Positions 43,590 to 51,419 of a DNA stretch of 64,000 nucleotides are shown in pieces. Within the stretch, counting starts at the first letter, position 1. Each line of letters starts with the position of its first letter. The DNA is from DTU098 sp964498525 (GTDB taxonomy: Bacteria; Bacillota; Desulfotomaculia; Desulfotomaculales; Pelotomaculaceae). The notes under the pieces were generated by a model that did no database searches, was not told the DNA's origin, and saw nothing but the letters and a program-made list of their open reading frames with translations. A program made the position numbers and the translations under genes. The stretch lies in NCBI GenBank assembly GCA_964498525.1, contig CAZCGU010000014.1, positions 19,899 to 83,898 on the forward strand. The letters run 5' to 3'.

Positions 43590-44888
43590 ATGGCTGATGA
43601 AAAGGATACTTTGGAAAAGGAAAGGGATCTGTACGATTATTTTACAATCACCCACATAATGTGTTTTTTTATTTTAATGATGGTCTTAATTTTAAGCAAT
43701 GGCGATAAACAAATATATCCCGCTTTCCATTTGAGGGCATTTGTCTTCTTATGTTTCATCGGCGTTATTCTGTTGTTTAAGCTAAGGTGCCACGGAGATT
43801 TAAAAAAGACTAAACCTCTTTCCTTAACAGGAGTTTATTACATAACCTTTCCCCTGATAATGACCGTGCTTCTTTTGTTTTTAGTGGGGGAGTACACCTT
43901 CTGGTCAAAGACAGTGTTTTTATTGCCGGTAATAATCGCCGCATCCGTTGCCGGTATGAGGACCGGTCTTTATATGTCCACCCTGGGCACGGTTATTTTG
44001 TTGCTGCATTCGTTTTTTATTGAAGGAAACACCATTGTGGAGGCCATAGAAAACATACTGATTATCTGCGGCATGATGTACGTGGTGGGCTGGTCTGTGG
44101 GTGTGACTGTCGACACCGGAGGGAAACACCGGGAACAGCTGGAGGCTAGCTTGCTGTCCCTGAAAGAGGAAATAAGCAAGCGAGAGAAAATGGAAAACGA
44201 AGTTGCCCGTCTGGCCCAGTTAAATTTAGTAGGGGAAATAGCTGCCGGTATCGGTCACGAGATTAGAAATCCCATGACGACAGTGAGGGGGTTTCTGCAG
44301 CTGATTGGCAGCAGAAAGGATTATGCGGGGGATAAAGAGTATTTTGATTTGATGATTAGTGAATTGGACCGGGCCAATGCTATTATCACGGAATTTTTAA
44401 CCATGGCCAAAAACAAACCGGTGAAAAAAAGGGAGAATAATCTGAACAGGATCATTGAAACCTTATTTCCCCTGCTTGAATCCGATGCCATAAAGCACAA
44501 AATTCAATTAAAACTTGAGCTGGAAGAAATACCCGATTTGCTTTTAGATGAAAAGGAAATAAGGCAGATCATATATAATTTGCTTCGCAACGCGCTGGAA
44601 GCAACTCCCGCCGGCGGCATTATTACCATAAGGACTTTTTCAGAAGATGTAGCTGTTGTGCTTGCCGTTCAAGATCAGGGACCGGGCATTGACCCTGAAA
44701 TTCTGGATAAGCTCGGTACGCCTTTTTTTACTACAAAGGATTATGGAACCGGCCTGGGTCTGGCGGTCTGCTACAGTATCGCCAACCGGCATAACGCTTC
44801 CATTAAGATAGAAACAGGCCCGGCGGGATCAATCTTTTATGTGCGTTTTTTATTTAACGGGGCGGGCCCTTACAATTCTACCGGTTAG
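43590..44888 (+). CDS. KinB-like orphan sensor histidine kinase
   Basis: A 432-residue kinase with a six-helix membrane sensor region (about 20-175), then a coiled segment and a HisKA domain with His223 in GHEIRNPMTTVRGFLQLI. The ATP-binding domain has NLLRNALEATP, DQGPGID and TPFFTTKDYGTGLGL. The H-box and membrane layout match KinB/sporulation-type kinases that feed Spo0F/Spo0A rather than the HPK10-type AgrC of staphylococci. No response-regulator gene is adjacent. Placed directly after agrB-agrD it is the likely receptor or effector of the peptide. The ribosome site is weak (GGGGTG, 13 bases upstream of ATG 43590). Confidence 0.85.
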   Translation: MADEKDTLEKERDLYDYFTITHIMCFFILMMVLILSNGDKQIYPAFHLRAFVFLCFIGVILLFKLRCHGDLKKTKPLSLTGVYYITFPLIMTVLLLFLVGEYTFWSKTVFLLPVIIAASVAGMRTGLYMSTLGTVILLLHSFFIEGNTIVEAIENILIICGMMYVVGWSVGVTVDTGGKHREQLEASLLSLKEEISKREKMENEVARLAQLNLVGEIAAGIGHEIRNPMTTVRGFLQLIGSRKDYAGDKEYFDLMISELDRANAIITEFLTMAKNKPVKKRENNLNRIIETLFPLLESDAIKHKIQLKLELEEIPDLLLDEKEIRQIIYNLLRNALEATPAGGIITIRTFSEDVAVVLAVQDQGPGIDPEILDKLGTPFFTTKDYGTGLGLAVCYSIANRHNASIKIETGPAGSIFYVRFLFNGAGPYNSTG

Positions 44889-45212
44889 TTTTTAAGATCA
44901 GCGCCTATAAAGCATTTTTTTTTGTTTAAAGAAAGGCATGGTGCAGTTTTACAAAGGCTCTATGTGACATATTTCGACAATTATTTTGCTTAGGACCTGT
45001 CTAATGGCAGGAATACGCTTGTTTTCGGCCAATTAAATAATAGCGAACAATGGATCAGGCAGCAATTAATGCGGTATTCCGCGGACCCGTCTTTTTAAAA
45101 ATAGGGAGTTGTGGAAAGCGGAAGTTTGAGACAAAACAACAATTTTACAAACCATGTTCAAAAACGGACACCGGTTGATCGCCGGCCTGAGCAGGAAAGG
45201 AGCAAAACAACT
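44889..45212. other. Intergenic stretch upstream of the flavodoxin-like gene
   Basis: This 324-base stretch holds no supportable gene. One exact match to the Spo0A box (TGTCGAA on the minus strand, 44979-44973) is present, but a 7-mer is expected by chance several times in 64 kb. The AAAGGAG site at its right end belongs to the next gene. Confidence 0.5.
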
Positions 45213-46064
45213 ATGAAACGTATTCTGGGTATTGTAGCTTCCCAGCGGATACTGGGAAATTCGGAACTTTTAGCCAAGGCAGCCATGGAAGCAACCGGGG
45301 CGGACACACAAAAGGAAATGATCAGGTTGACCGACCTCGATCTCAAGCCCTGTAAAGCTTGTTATAGATGCCTGCCGCCGGATGTTCCCTGTCATATTAA
45401 TGATGATCTGGAATTCCTCCTGGGTAAAATCCGGGCTGCCGATGCTGTGGTTATTGCGGCGCCGTGCTATTTTCTGGGTCCCCAGGCGAGCATCAGGGTG
45501 TTTCAGGACAGGTTCCTATCGGTGAACAACAAGGCAGCCGCATACTCGGGCAAACCCTGTATTTGTATCATGACTTACGGAGCACCCGAGATGAAGGGTT
45601 ACGCGGAGGCGGCCCTAAATCTTACAGCCAGGTTTTTAAACTTGAATTTAATAGACAGCGGAAGTTTTTTTGGAGCAAGTCCGGCAGAAGTTTTGGAAAA
45701 CCCCGGGAATCTGGAAAGAGTTCGGCAAATGGGGCGGGGTCTGATGGATCCCGGTTACCAGCGGACTTTCCACGACAACGAATGCCCGGTTTGCTGGGGC
45801 GACCTGCTCCGTTTCGAAGGTAAAGACATAATATGCCCCTTCTGCAACACCAGGGGTGAGTTTAGAGTTGAGGGCCAGGAAGTAAAAATGGTTTTTTATC
45901 CCCGGGATGATCACCGTTTTACAGAAAAAGGGCGCTACGAGCATTTTGATGTCTACCTTAATAGTAAGAAGCGGGAATTCCTGGCCAAAAAAGACTATTA
46001 CCAAAAACTGCAGGAACCGTACCGCTCCCTTGACTGGTGGGTAAAACCACCCCGAAAGGATTAA
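45213..46064 (+). CDS. Flavodoxin-like FMN oxidoreductase with C-terminal zinc-ribbon-like motif
   Basis: A 283-residue protein with an NADPH-dependent FMN-reductase/flavodoxin-like fold: KRILGIVASQRILGNSELLA (phosphate-binding loop), KACYRCLP (cysteine pair near residue 50) and AADAVVIAAPCYFLGPQASI. After residue ~185 it has an added domain with CPVCWGDLL and CPFCNTRGEF, which looks like a zinc ribbon or rubredoxin-like knuckle. ATG 45213 follows GAAAGGAG; an in-frame GTG at 45111 without a fitting site is less likely. The iron-sulfur flavoprotein family has a similar N-terminal cysteine motif. Substrate unknown. Confidence 0.82.
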   Translation: MKRILGIVASQRILGNSELLAKAAMEATGADTQKEMIRLTDLDLKPCKACYRCLPPDVPCHINDDLEFLLGKIRAADAVVIAAPCYFLGPQASIRVFQDRFLSVNNKAAAYSGKPCICIMTYGAPEMKGYAEAALNLTARFLNLNLIDSGSFFGASPAEVLENPGNLERVRQMGRGLMDPGYQRTFHDNECPVCWGDLLRFEGKDIICPFCNTRGEFRVEGQEVKMVFYPRDDHRFTEKGRYEHFDVYLNSKKREFLAKKDYYQKLQEPYRSLDWWVKPPRKD

Positions 46065-46925
46065 AACAACCGGTGCAATTGCAAGCCTTTTCTGGTACAA
46101 AGGGTGGGGTTTGACCGCGGCATAAGATAGCCGGAGGGTACAGGTGTTTAGTTTTCCCCGGGGCGGCCATCCTGACTAAGCCCGCAGGATGGCCCGATTA
46201 TATACTTGTTGCGGGCGTATTGATGCTGTATGCCTGGCGCCGTTAATTGGTGTTAAACCGGCCCGGTACCCTTTTTAGCCAACCGCCACAATTTATAGTT
46301 GTGATTGTTTTCTAAACCGCCTTATTTTCTATTGTATCCCTGCTGTCAGGCATTCAGGTCTTAATAAGAACAACTGCATGTTTTTTCCTGGTCTTTAACA
46401 CGTATACTTGTTTTGGCCGGGAAGGTTATTCTGGATCCCCTCATAGAAGTCCTGCAGCCTCATTACCGCTGACGCCCAGGCCTGGGTTGAACCGGAATAA
46501 GCAAGGACTGGTAAGGGTAGAATTAATTTTGGGACAGGGAAAAAGCGTCGGTACATTTACCATTAACCACTAATATTGAATATTGGGGATATGCCGGCGT
46601 TTGGCTCATTTTCTGAAATCACCCCCTAATAATCATATAATGGCCATCATAAACACTTAAGTTGGACCACGGAAATAGATGGTCTTATACCGGGTTAACA
46701 AAGTATGGACAAGTGGTTTAACAGGGAGGCATCGACGATGAAGGAACCACCGGCTGCAATGGCGTCTTTTTGCGTCCGGTCAGGCTGTTTTCAGTAGTAA
46801 CATTTTAATGCAAAAAGAAATTATTAATTTACTAATTTGGCAGGAAAAAACATTAATCTTCAAGAACAATTATTATGTGAGATATTTCATACTGTTTAAT
46901 ATGAATATTTTATGGGGTGGTTTAG
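46065..46925. other. Long intergenic region (861 bp)
   Basis: No gene of normal size is visible on either strand. Contents noted are a perfect hairpin GGCCATCCTG/CAGGATGGCC (46165-46174 and 46185-46194) without a T run, and a 19-codon frame at 46738-46797 with a good ribosome site (listed separately). The last ~120 bases are AT-rich and should carry the promoter of the Spo0E-like gene. A frame near 46175-46246 encodes a hydrophobic run but lacks a start codon. Confidence 0.55.
46738..46797 (+). CDS. Possible 19-residue mini-protein
   Basis: ATG 46738 follows AGGGAGGC at 8-base spacing and encodes MKEPPAAMASFCVRSGCFQ before a TAG. A CVRSGC pair could form a small disulfide loop. The frame is short enough to occur by chance; the only support is the ribosome site and the position upstream of the Spo0E-like gene. 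Confidence 0.25.
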   Translation: MKEPPAAMASFCVRSGCFQ

Positions 46926-47180
46926 TTGTCACACTCTGAACTGCTTTCGAGTATTGAAAACCTTCGTTTGAGATTACATAATCTAGTTGATCATGGTTTT
47001 ACGTACCCGGAAGTTCTGGAAGTCAGCCAGGAACTGGACAAGCTAATTGTGAAGTATTATCAGATAGTTGCCCCGGCAGGTTACAGGGATGTGGATGGGC
47101 AGTTCCCCTGTCACCTTAAGGAAAAATTTTTACGGGAACGGTTTTCCTGCCACCAATATGACGAAGTTATCAGCTTATGA
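46926..47180 (+). CDS. Spo0E-like aspartyl-phosphate phosphatase
   Basis: An 84-residue protein with the Spo0E family plan: an N-terminal helix (ELLSSIENLRLRLHNLV), a short turn and a second helix with the signature SQELDKLIVKYY (Ser34 to Ile41, SxxLDxxI). Spo0E proteins remove phosphate from Spo0A~P and restrain sporulation. TTG 46926 follows GGGGTGG. It has an extra C-terminal tail with two cysteines. Its location two genes after a KinB-like kinase suggests that activation and reset of the same phosphorelay are encoded close together. Confidence 0.85.
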   Translation: MSHSELLSSIENLRLRLHNLVDHGFTYPEVLEVSQELDKLIVKYYQIVAPAGYRDVDGQFPCHLKEKFLRERFSCHQYDEVISL

Positions 47181-47266
47181 CCAAAACACCAGGATAGGGT
47201 TATGAATGCAACTCCGTAATGACATACTAAGTCCAAGAATGCATCTAAAAAATACGGAGGAGCGTT

Positions 47267-48286
47267 ATGGCCCGCCAGCAAAGAATCGAACTGATTCGAA
47301 ACATTTCCGAGTTGAGAGGCTCCACGGTAATCTGTTATATCACCGGTGACCGTGAAAACGTCAGCACTAGAATAGCACCGGATGTGACCCAGGTATTTTA
47401 CAGACATTTGGAGAAGCATGGCAAATGCCAGCAAATTGACTTGTTTTTGTACACCCGGGGAGGGGACGTGCTCACACCCTGGCGCCTGGTTCATCTGATC
47501 CGGGAATATACTCCCCGTTTTGCCGTACTTATTCCCTTTCGGTGCTACAGCGCGGGGACGTTGCTCTGCCTGGGCGCCGATGAGATTGTGATGGGCAAGA
47601 TGGGTGAACTGGGTCCCATTGATCCCAGTGTGGTTAACGCATTTAATCCCCAGGACCAGAATAATCCCACTGCCCGGATCCCCGTAAATATTGAAGACGT
47701 CTACTCATATCTGGCCCTGGCCGGGGAAAAAGCCGGGGTGTGCAGCAATGACCAGCAGGTGAAGGCCTTCACCCTGCTGGTTGAGCGTATTCATCCCCTC
47801 GCCCTGGGCAATGTTCACCGGAATTACCTGCTAATACGCTCCCTGGCCAAAAGGCTTCTGGCAATGCATCAGCAACCCTTGAAAGAGGGGCGGATCGAAC
47901 ACATTGTGCATAACCTGACCGAAAAGCTCTATGCTCACAGTCATATGATTCCCAGGCGGGAGGCGGCGGAAGAAATCACCCTGGCCGTTCAAATTCCTGA
48001 TGCTCAGCTGGAAACCTTAATTTGGTCCTTATACCAGGATTACGCGAATGAGTTGTCCCTGGCGGAGCCTTTTAATCCTGCCGGGGAGCTGAGGGGGGCA
48101 AAAAGTGAATTTGAGGTGGTAAGCGGGTATGTGGAGTCTTTAAAAGGCGCAGATGCCTTTGTTTTTTCCGGAGTCGTGGATAGACGTGATTTTCCCGAAC
48201 CCGGACAGGTAAATGTCAGTATTTTACAGCAGGGTTGGCAAACATTGTTACCCCAGCCCCGCACCCGTTTAGAAACCGGTAAATAA
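47267..48286 (+). CDS. SDH-family (ClpP/SppA-superfamily) serine protease-like protein
   Basis: A 339-residue protein of the Ser dehydrogenase proteinase family (PF01972), related to ClpP and SppA. The oxyanion strand LFLYTRGGDVLTPWRLVHLI and the nucleophile segment IPFRCYSAGTLLCLGADEIV (Ser in CYSAG) are present, followed by GKMGELGPIDPSV. No signal or membrane helix is visible, so it is probably cytoplasmic. ATG 47267 follows GGAGG. The family is widespread in Clostridia but poorly studied. It follows the Spo0E-like gene after 86 bases. Confidence 0.85.
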   Translation: MARQQRIELIRNISELRGSTVICYITGDRENVSTRIAPDVTQVFYRHLEKHGKCQQIDLFLYTRGGDVLTPWRLVHLIREYTPRFAVLIPFRCYSAGTLLCLGADEIVMGKMGELGPIDPSVVNAFNPQDQNNPTARIPVNIEDVYSYLALAGEKAGVCSNDQQVKAFTLLVERIHPLALGNVHRNYLLIRSLAKRLLAMHQQPLKEGRIEHIVHNLTEKLYAHSHMIPRREAAEEITLAVQIPDAQLETLIWSLYQDYANELSLAEPFNPAGELRGAKSEFEVVSGYVESLKGADAFVFSGVVDRRDFPEPGQVNVSILQQGWQTLLPQPRTRLETGK

Positions 48287-48314
48287 AAAATATCGACTAC
48301 GGAGGTTTTTCCTT

Positions 48315-48518
48315 ATGGAAGAACAACAAACATTCTTCAAAAGTAAAAAGGTGTTTTTTAGCTATCCGGCAGATGACGTGAAATACTACCTTTTGACCGG
48401 TGATTCCGGGTACCCGCTGGCGGACTTTAAACTTCCCGGCCTCCCTGCAAAAGAGAAAGGCGGTTTTGTAGTCCCCGAAAGAATTACAAAGACTGCCAAT
48501 ACCATTCAAGAACTTTAA
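48315..48518 (+). CDS. Small protein of unknown function
   Basis: A 67-residue soluble protein starting at ATG 48315 with GGAGG 8 bases upstream, 28 bases after the SDH-type protease gene. It is rich in aromatic and lysine residues (FFKSKKVFFSYPADDVKYYL) and shows no known motif. The good ribosome site and tight spacing suggest a real gene co-expressed with the protease, perhaps as a substrate or modulator. Confidence 0.65.
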   Translation: MEEQQTFFKSKKVFFSYPADDVKYYLLTGDSGYPLADFKLPGLPAKEKGGFVVPERITKTANTIQEL

Positions 48519-48563
48519 AAGACCCCCTGATTTAGAGTACGGATCTTGTCCTTGAACTTACGA

Positions 48564-48629
48564 ACAGGTGTGAATTTATTGGCCCCGGCTCAGCGCGTCC
48601 GGGAGTTCAATGGATAAATTCACACCTGT
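48564..48629. repeat. 16-bp inverted repeat with inner stem, upstream of dapB
   Basis: ACAGGTGTGAATTTAT (48564-48579) and ATAAATTCACACCTGT (48614-48629) are perfect inverted copies. The 34-base loop contains a second stem CCCGG/CCGGG. There is no T run after it, so it is either the terminator of the small gene upstream, a structured leader of dapB, or a small palindromic repeat element. Confidence 0.7.
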
Positions 48630-48792
48630 CATATTTAACCTGGAACACCGCGCGAACCAATACATTGGTTGCCAGGTTTCTATAACCTCCCGGTTCATCG
48701 CTGAATTCACATTTCCGCATTTCTTTCCTTATTTTAAGTCGCAGTGCCTTAAATTAAGCAACTGAACATACATTCTCTTAAGCCAAAGGATA

Positions 48793-48821
48793 TTGACATA
48801 TTTAATCTGTTATAAGAAAAT
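48793..48821 (+). promoter_or_regulatory. Candidate sigma-A promoter for dapB
   Basis: A perfect TTGACA and a GAAAAT -10 (four of six) are spaced by 17 bases, about 60 bases before dapB. Confidence 0.4.
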
Positions 48822-48882
48822 TAACTTTAAAAGTTGCAAGAATCTTTGTTTATCTATTGTCTTAAATTTAGGAGGTGTGATT

Positions 48883-49689
48883 TTGATCAATATCGTGGTA
48901 ACCGGCGCCCTTGGTAAAATGGGACGCGAGATCACAAAAACTGTCATAGCTGCCGCTGACATGGCACTGGTTGGCGCCGTGGACAGTTTCGGGGAAGGTA
49001 CGGATGTTGGTTCGTACCTGGAAGCCGGACCAGTGGGGATCACGGTGGAAAAAAACCTGGAAGAGGTCTTGCAGCGGGTTCGCCCGGACGTTGCCGTGGA
49101 CTTCACCGACCCCGCGGCAGTATACAGAAACGCACTGATTTATCTCCACAACAGGGTGCGCCCTGTGATCGGCACTACTGGGTTAAGCCAGGAACAAATA
49201 AATGACATTATACGACAGTCAGAAAAGGCCGGTCTGGGAGGACTAATTGCACCCAACTTTGCCATCGGAGCTTTGTTAATGATTAAATTTGCCGCCGAGG
49301 CGGTCCGCCACCTGCCCCACGTGGAAATCATCGAAATGCACCACGATCAAAAAATTGATGCCCCCTCGGGTACGGCCATAAAAACAGCCGAAGCTGTTCT
49401 GGAGCAAAGGGGAGAGCAGTTTCGCCAGGGTCTGTCCAGCGAGATAGAAAAGATACAGGGCGCCCGTGGTGGTGATTATGCCAATGGCATCCGTATTCAC
49501 AGCGTCAGGCTGCCGGGCCTTGTGGCCCACCAGGAAGTCCTTTTTGGTGGTCTGGGGCAAACATTGACGATAAGACACGACTCCATAACCCGGGAATCCT
49601 TTATGCCCGGGGTTCTATTGGGTATTCGCAAGGCAATGAACCAGGAAAGGGTGATTTACGGCTTAGATAAGTTGCTGTTTGAATCTTAA
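48883..49689 (+). CDS. dapB: 4-hydroxy-tetrahydrodipicolinate reductase
   Basis: A 268-residue enzyme that reduces hydroxy-tetrahydrodipicolinate with NAD(P)H in lysine and diaminopimelate synthesis. The Rossmann loop INIVVTGALGKMGREI begins at the protein start, and the catalytic motif EMHHDQKIDAPSGTAIKTAE contains the active His and Lys. TTG 48883 is chosen because AGGAGGTG precedes it and the Rossmann strand starts there. It heads the dap/dpa cluster; in Bacillus dapB is located elsewhere. Confidence 0.95.
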   Translation: MINIVVTGALGKMGREITKTVIAAADMALVGAVDSFGEGTDVGSYLEAGPVGITVEKNLEEVLQRVRPDVAVDFTDPAAVYRNALIYLHNRVRPVIGTTGLSQEQINDIIRQSEKAGLGGLIAPNFAIGALLMIKFAAEAVRHLPHVEIIEMHHDQKIDAPSGTAIKTAEAVLEQRGEQFRQGLSSEIEKIQGARGGDYANGIRIHSVRLPGLVAHQEVLFGGLGQTLTIRHDSITRESFMPGVLLGIRKAMNQERVIYGLDKLLFES

Positions 49690-49709
49690 CAACACATCTT
49701 AAGACAAGC

Positions 49710-49737
49710 ACCTCCATTTCCCAAAAATCATATACTG
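49710..49737 (+). promoter_or_regulatory. Candidate sigma-K type promoter for dpaA-dpaB
   Basis: ACC (49710-49712) and CATATACTG (49729-49737) are spaced by 16 bases, close to the sigma-K form (AC, 16-17 bases, CATAnnnTA). In Bacillus the dipicolinate synthase genes are expressed in the mother cell under sigma-K, so such a site in the 82-base gap before dpaA is expected. The match at the -10 3' end is imperfect. Confidence 0.4.
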
Positions 49738-49771
49738 TTTTAGCAGTCAAAGGCTAAGGGAGGTCAAGACC

Positions 49772-50656
49772 ATGCAGACTGATCTTAAAGGCATTTCTCT
49801 TGCCGTACTGGGAGGCGACGCAAGGGAACTTGTCGTTGTCAGGAAACTGGCAGCGCTGGGCGCCTCGATCAAAGTCATGGGCTTGCCTGTTAAAAACATA
49901 ACCGGTGTAAAAATCATCCGCAACCCGGGGGAAGAGCTTTCCAAGATCCAGGCCTTGGTTTTGCCGGTACCCGGGATGAACGAAGAAGGTTATCTTTATT
50001 GCCCCCTTGCGGCCAGGCCCTTGGAACCCGGGGATTGGTTGGACTGGATTCCTCCAAAAATTCCCGCCTTTGTTGGACTGGCCGGGCCAAAGCTGATTCA
50101 AATTGCCTCCCAAACAAACCTTCGTCTTGTTGAATTGATGAAGCTTGATGAAGTTGCCATTCTCAATTCCATTCCAACAGCAGAAGGCGCTGTCCAGATG
50201 GCAATGGAAATGCTGCCGGTTACGATCCACGGTTGTAAGACTTTGGTTTTGGGTTTCGGCCGGACTGGGGCAACCCTCGCCAGGCTTCTTGGCGCCATGG
50301 GGGCGCAAACTATGGTTGCAGCCAGAAGGCCCGCGTACCTTGCCCGGATAACAGAGCTGAATCTAATCCCTATTCCTTTTTCTAAAATCGACGACGCCTT
50401 TGATGCTGTTGATTTGATCTTCAATACTGTACCGGCAAAAATTCTGACGGAAGATATTCTACGCAAGATATCACCTGAAACTGTAATTATTGACCTGGCA
50501 TCGGCGCCGGGGGGTACAGATTTTAAAGCAGCGGAGGCCCTGGGGATCAAAGCGGTGCTGGCGCCGGGACTTCCCGGCAAGGTAGCCCCTAAAACAGCCG
50601 GTTTAATCCTGGCACAGGTTATCACCAGGCTTTTGCTGAAAGAAATGGGCAAATAG
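49772..50656 (+). CDS. dpaA: Dipicolinate synthase subunit A
   Basis: A 294-residue homologue of SpoVFA. With DpaB it oxidises dihydrodipicolinate to dipicolinic acid, the spore-core compound. A Rossmann NAD(P) site is seen at about 150-180 (TLVLGFGRTGATLARLLGAM), and the N-terminal half begins LKGISLAVLGGDARELVVVR as in the family. ATG 49772 follows AAGGGAGG. It is 31 bases from dpaB. Confidence 0.95.
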   Translation: MQTDLKGISLAVLGGDARELVVVRKLAALGASIKVMGLPVKNITGVKIIRNPGEELSKIQALVLPVPGMNEEGYLYCPLAARPLEPGDWLDWIPPKIPAFVGLAGPKLIQIASQTNLRLVELMKLDEVAILNSIPTAEGAVQMAMEMLPVTIHGCKTLVLGFGRTGATLARLLGAMGAQTMVAARRPAYLARITELNLIPIPFSKIDDAFDAVDLIFNTVPAKILTEDILRKISPETVIIDLASAPGGTDFKAAEALGIKAVLAPGLPGKVAPKTAGLILAQVITRLLLKEMGK

Positions 50657-50687
50657 TTTACGGCTCTTGTTTACGGAGGTGCTTGTT

Positions 50688-51281
50688 ATGCGTTTGCAAG
50701 GGATCAGAGTCGGCTTTGCTTTAACGGGTTCTCACTGCTGTCTGGAGGAAGTAATACCCCAGTTGACCAACCTTATTAGCGAAGGCGCCGATATTTTTCC
50801 GATTATCAGCCAAGCCATTGATACCACGGATACCAGATATGGGACGAGCGCTAAATGGAAAGAACAGTTGAAGAATATCACCGGCAGGGAAACAATGACA
50901 ACCATGGTGGAAACGGAACCCATCGGACCTCAAAAACTGCTTGATGTGCTGGTGGTGGCTCCCTGCACTGGAAATACCCTGGCTAAACTTGCTAACGGGA
51001 TTACTGATACAGCAGTATTGTTTTCTGTAAAAGCGCATTTACGCAATCAACTGCCCGTTGTGCTGGCGATATCAACCAATGACGGCCTCAGCATGAATGC
51101 TAAAAACATTGGGCTGTTACTAAATGTCAAATACCTTTTTATGGTTCCTTTCGGGCAGGATAACCCGGTCAATAAACCGAATTCCCTAATGGCCAAATGG
51201 GACCTGATTACGGAAACAATCATCAGCGCGTTAAATGGAAAACAATATCAACCTGTCCTCATCGGGTATAAGACAAAATAA
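50688..51281 (+). CDS. dpaB: Dipicolinate synthase subunit B
   Basis: A 197-residue flavoprotein-like subunit homologous to SpoVFB. It begins MRLQGIRVGFALTGSHCCLE and contains the family segment DVLVVAPCTGNTLAKLANGI. ATG 50688 follows ACGGAGG and removes a spurious 7-residue extension. It acts with DpaA in the mother cell to make dipicolinate for export into the forespore. Confidence 0.95.
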   Translation: MRLQGIRVGFALTGSHCCLEEVIPQLTNLISEGADIFPIISQAIDTTDTRYGTSAKWKEQLKNITGRETMTTMVETEPIGPQKLLDVLVVAPCTGNTLAKLANGITDTAVLFSVKAHLRNQLPVVLAISTNDGLSMNAKNIGLLLNVKYLFMVPFGQDNPVNKPNSLMAKWDLITETIISALNGKQYQPVLIGYKTK

Positions 51282-51419
51282 TGGATCGGGACTTCTAAAT
51301 CAGGTTAGAATAATAATACAACGGGCATGGCAGCAGCCAAATATTTAAGTAATCCCGCCTAATTTTGGAATATACTTAGATGTTAATATAAAAAACATAC
51401 TTGACTGGGAGGGGTATCT

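Larger units (their letters stand above)
48519..48882. other. Intergenic region upstream of dapB
   Basis: This 364-base region contains a long inverted repeat (listed separately) and a promoter-like pair TTGACA (48793-48798) and GAAAAT (48816-48821) with 17-base spacing. No gene is seen. Confidence 0.55.

Noticed and set aside
44973..44979. Spo0A box (TGTCGAA) upstream of the flavodoxin-like gene
   Set aside because: It is an exact 7-mer, but several are expected by chance in 64 kb and it is not placed at a clear promoter.
46175..46246. A frame encoding a hydrophobic run (DYILVAGVLMLYAWRR)
   Set aside because: It has no ATG/GTG/TTG start and no ribosome site, and overlaps a hairpin.
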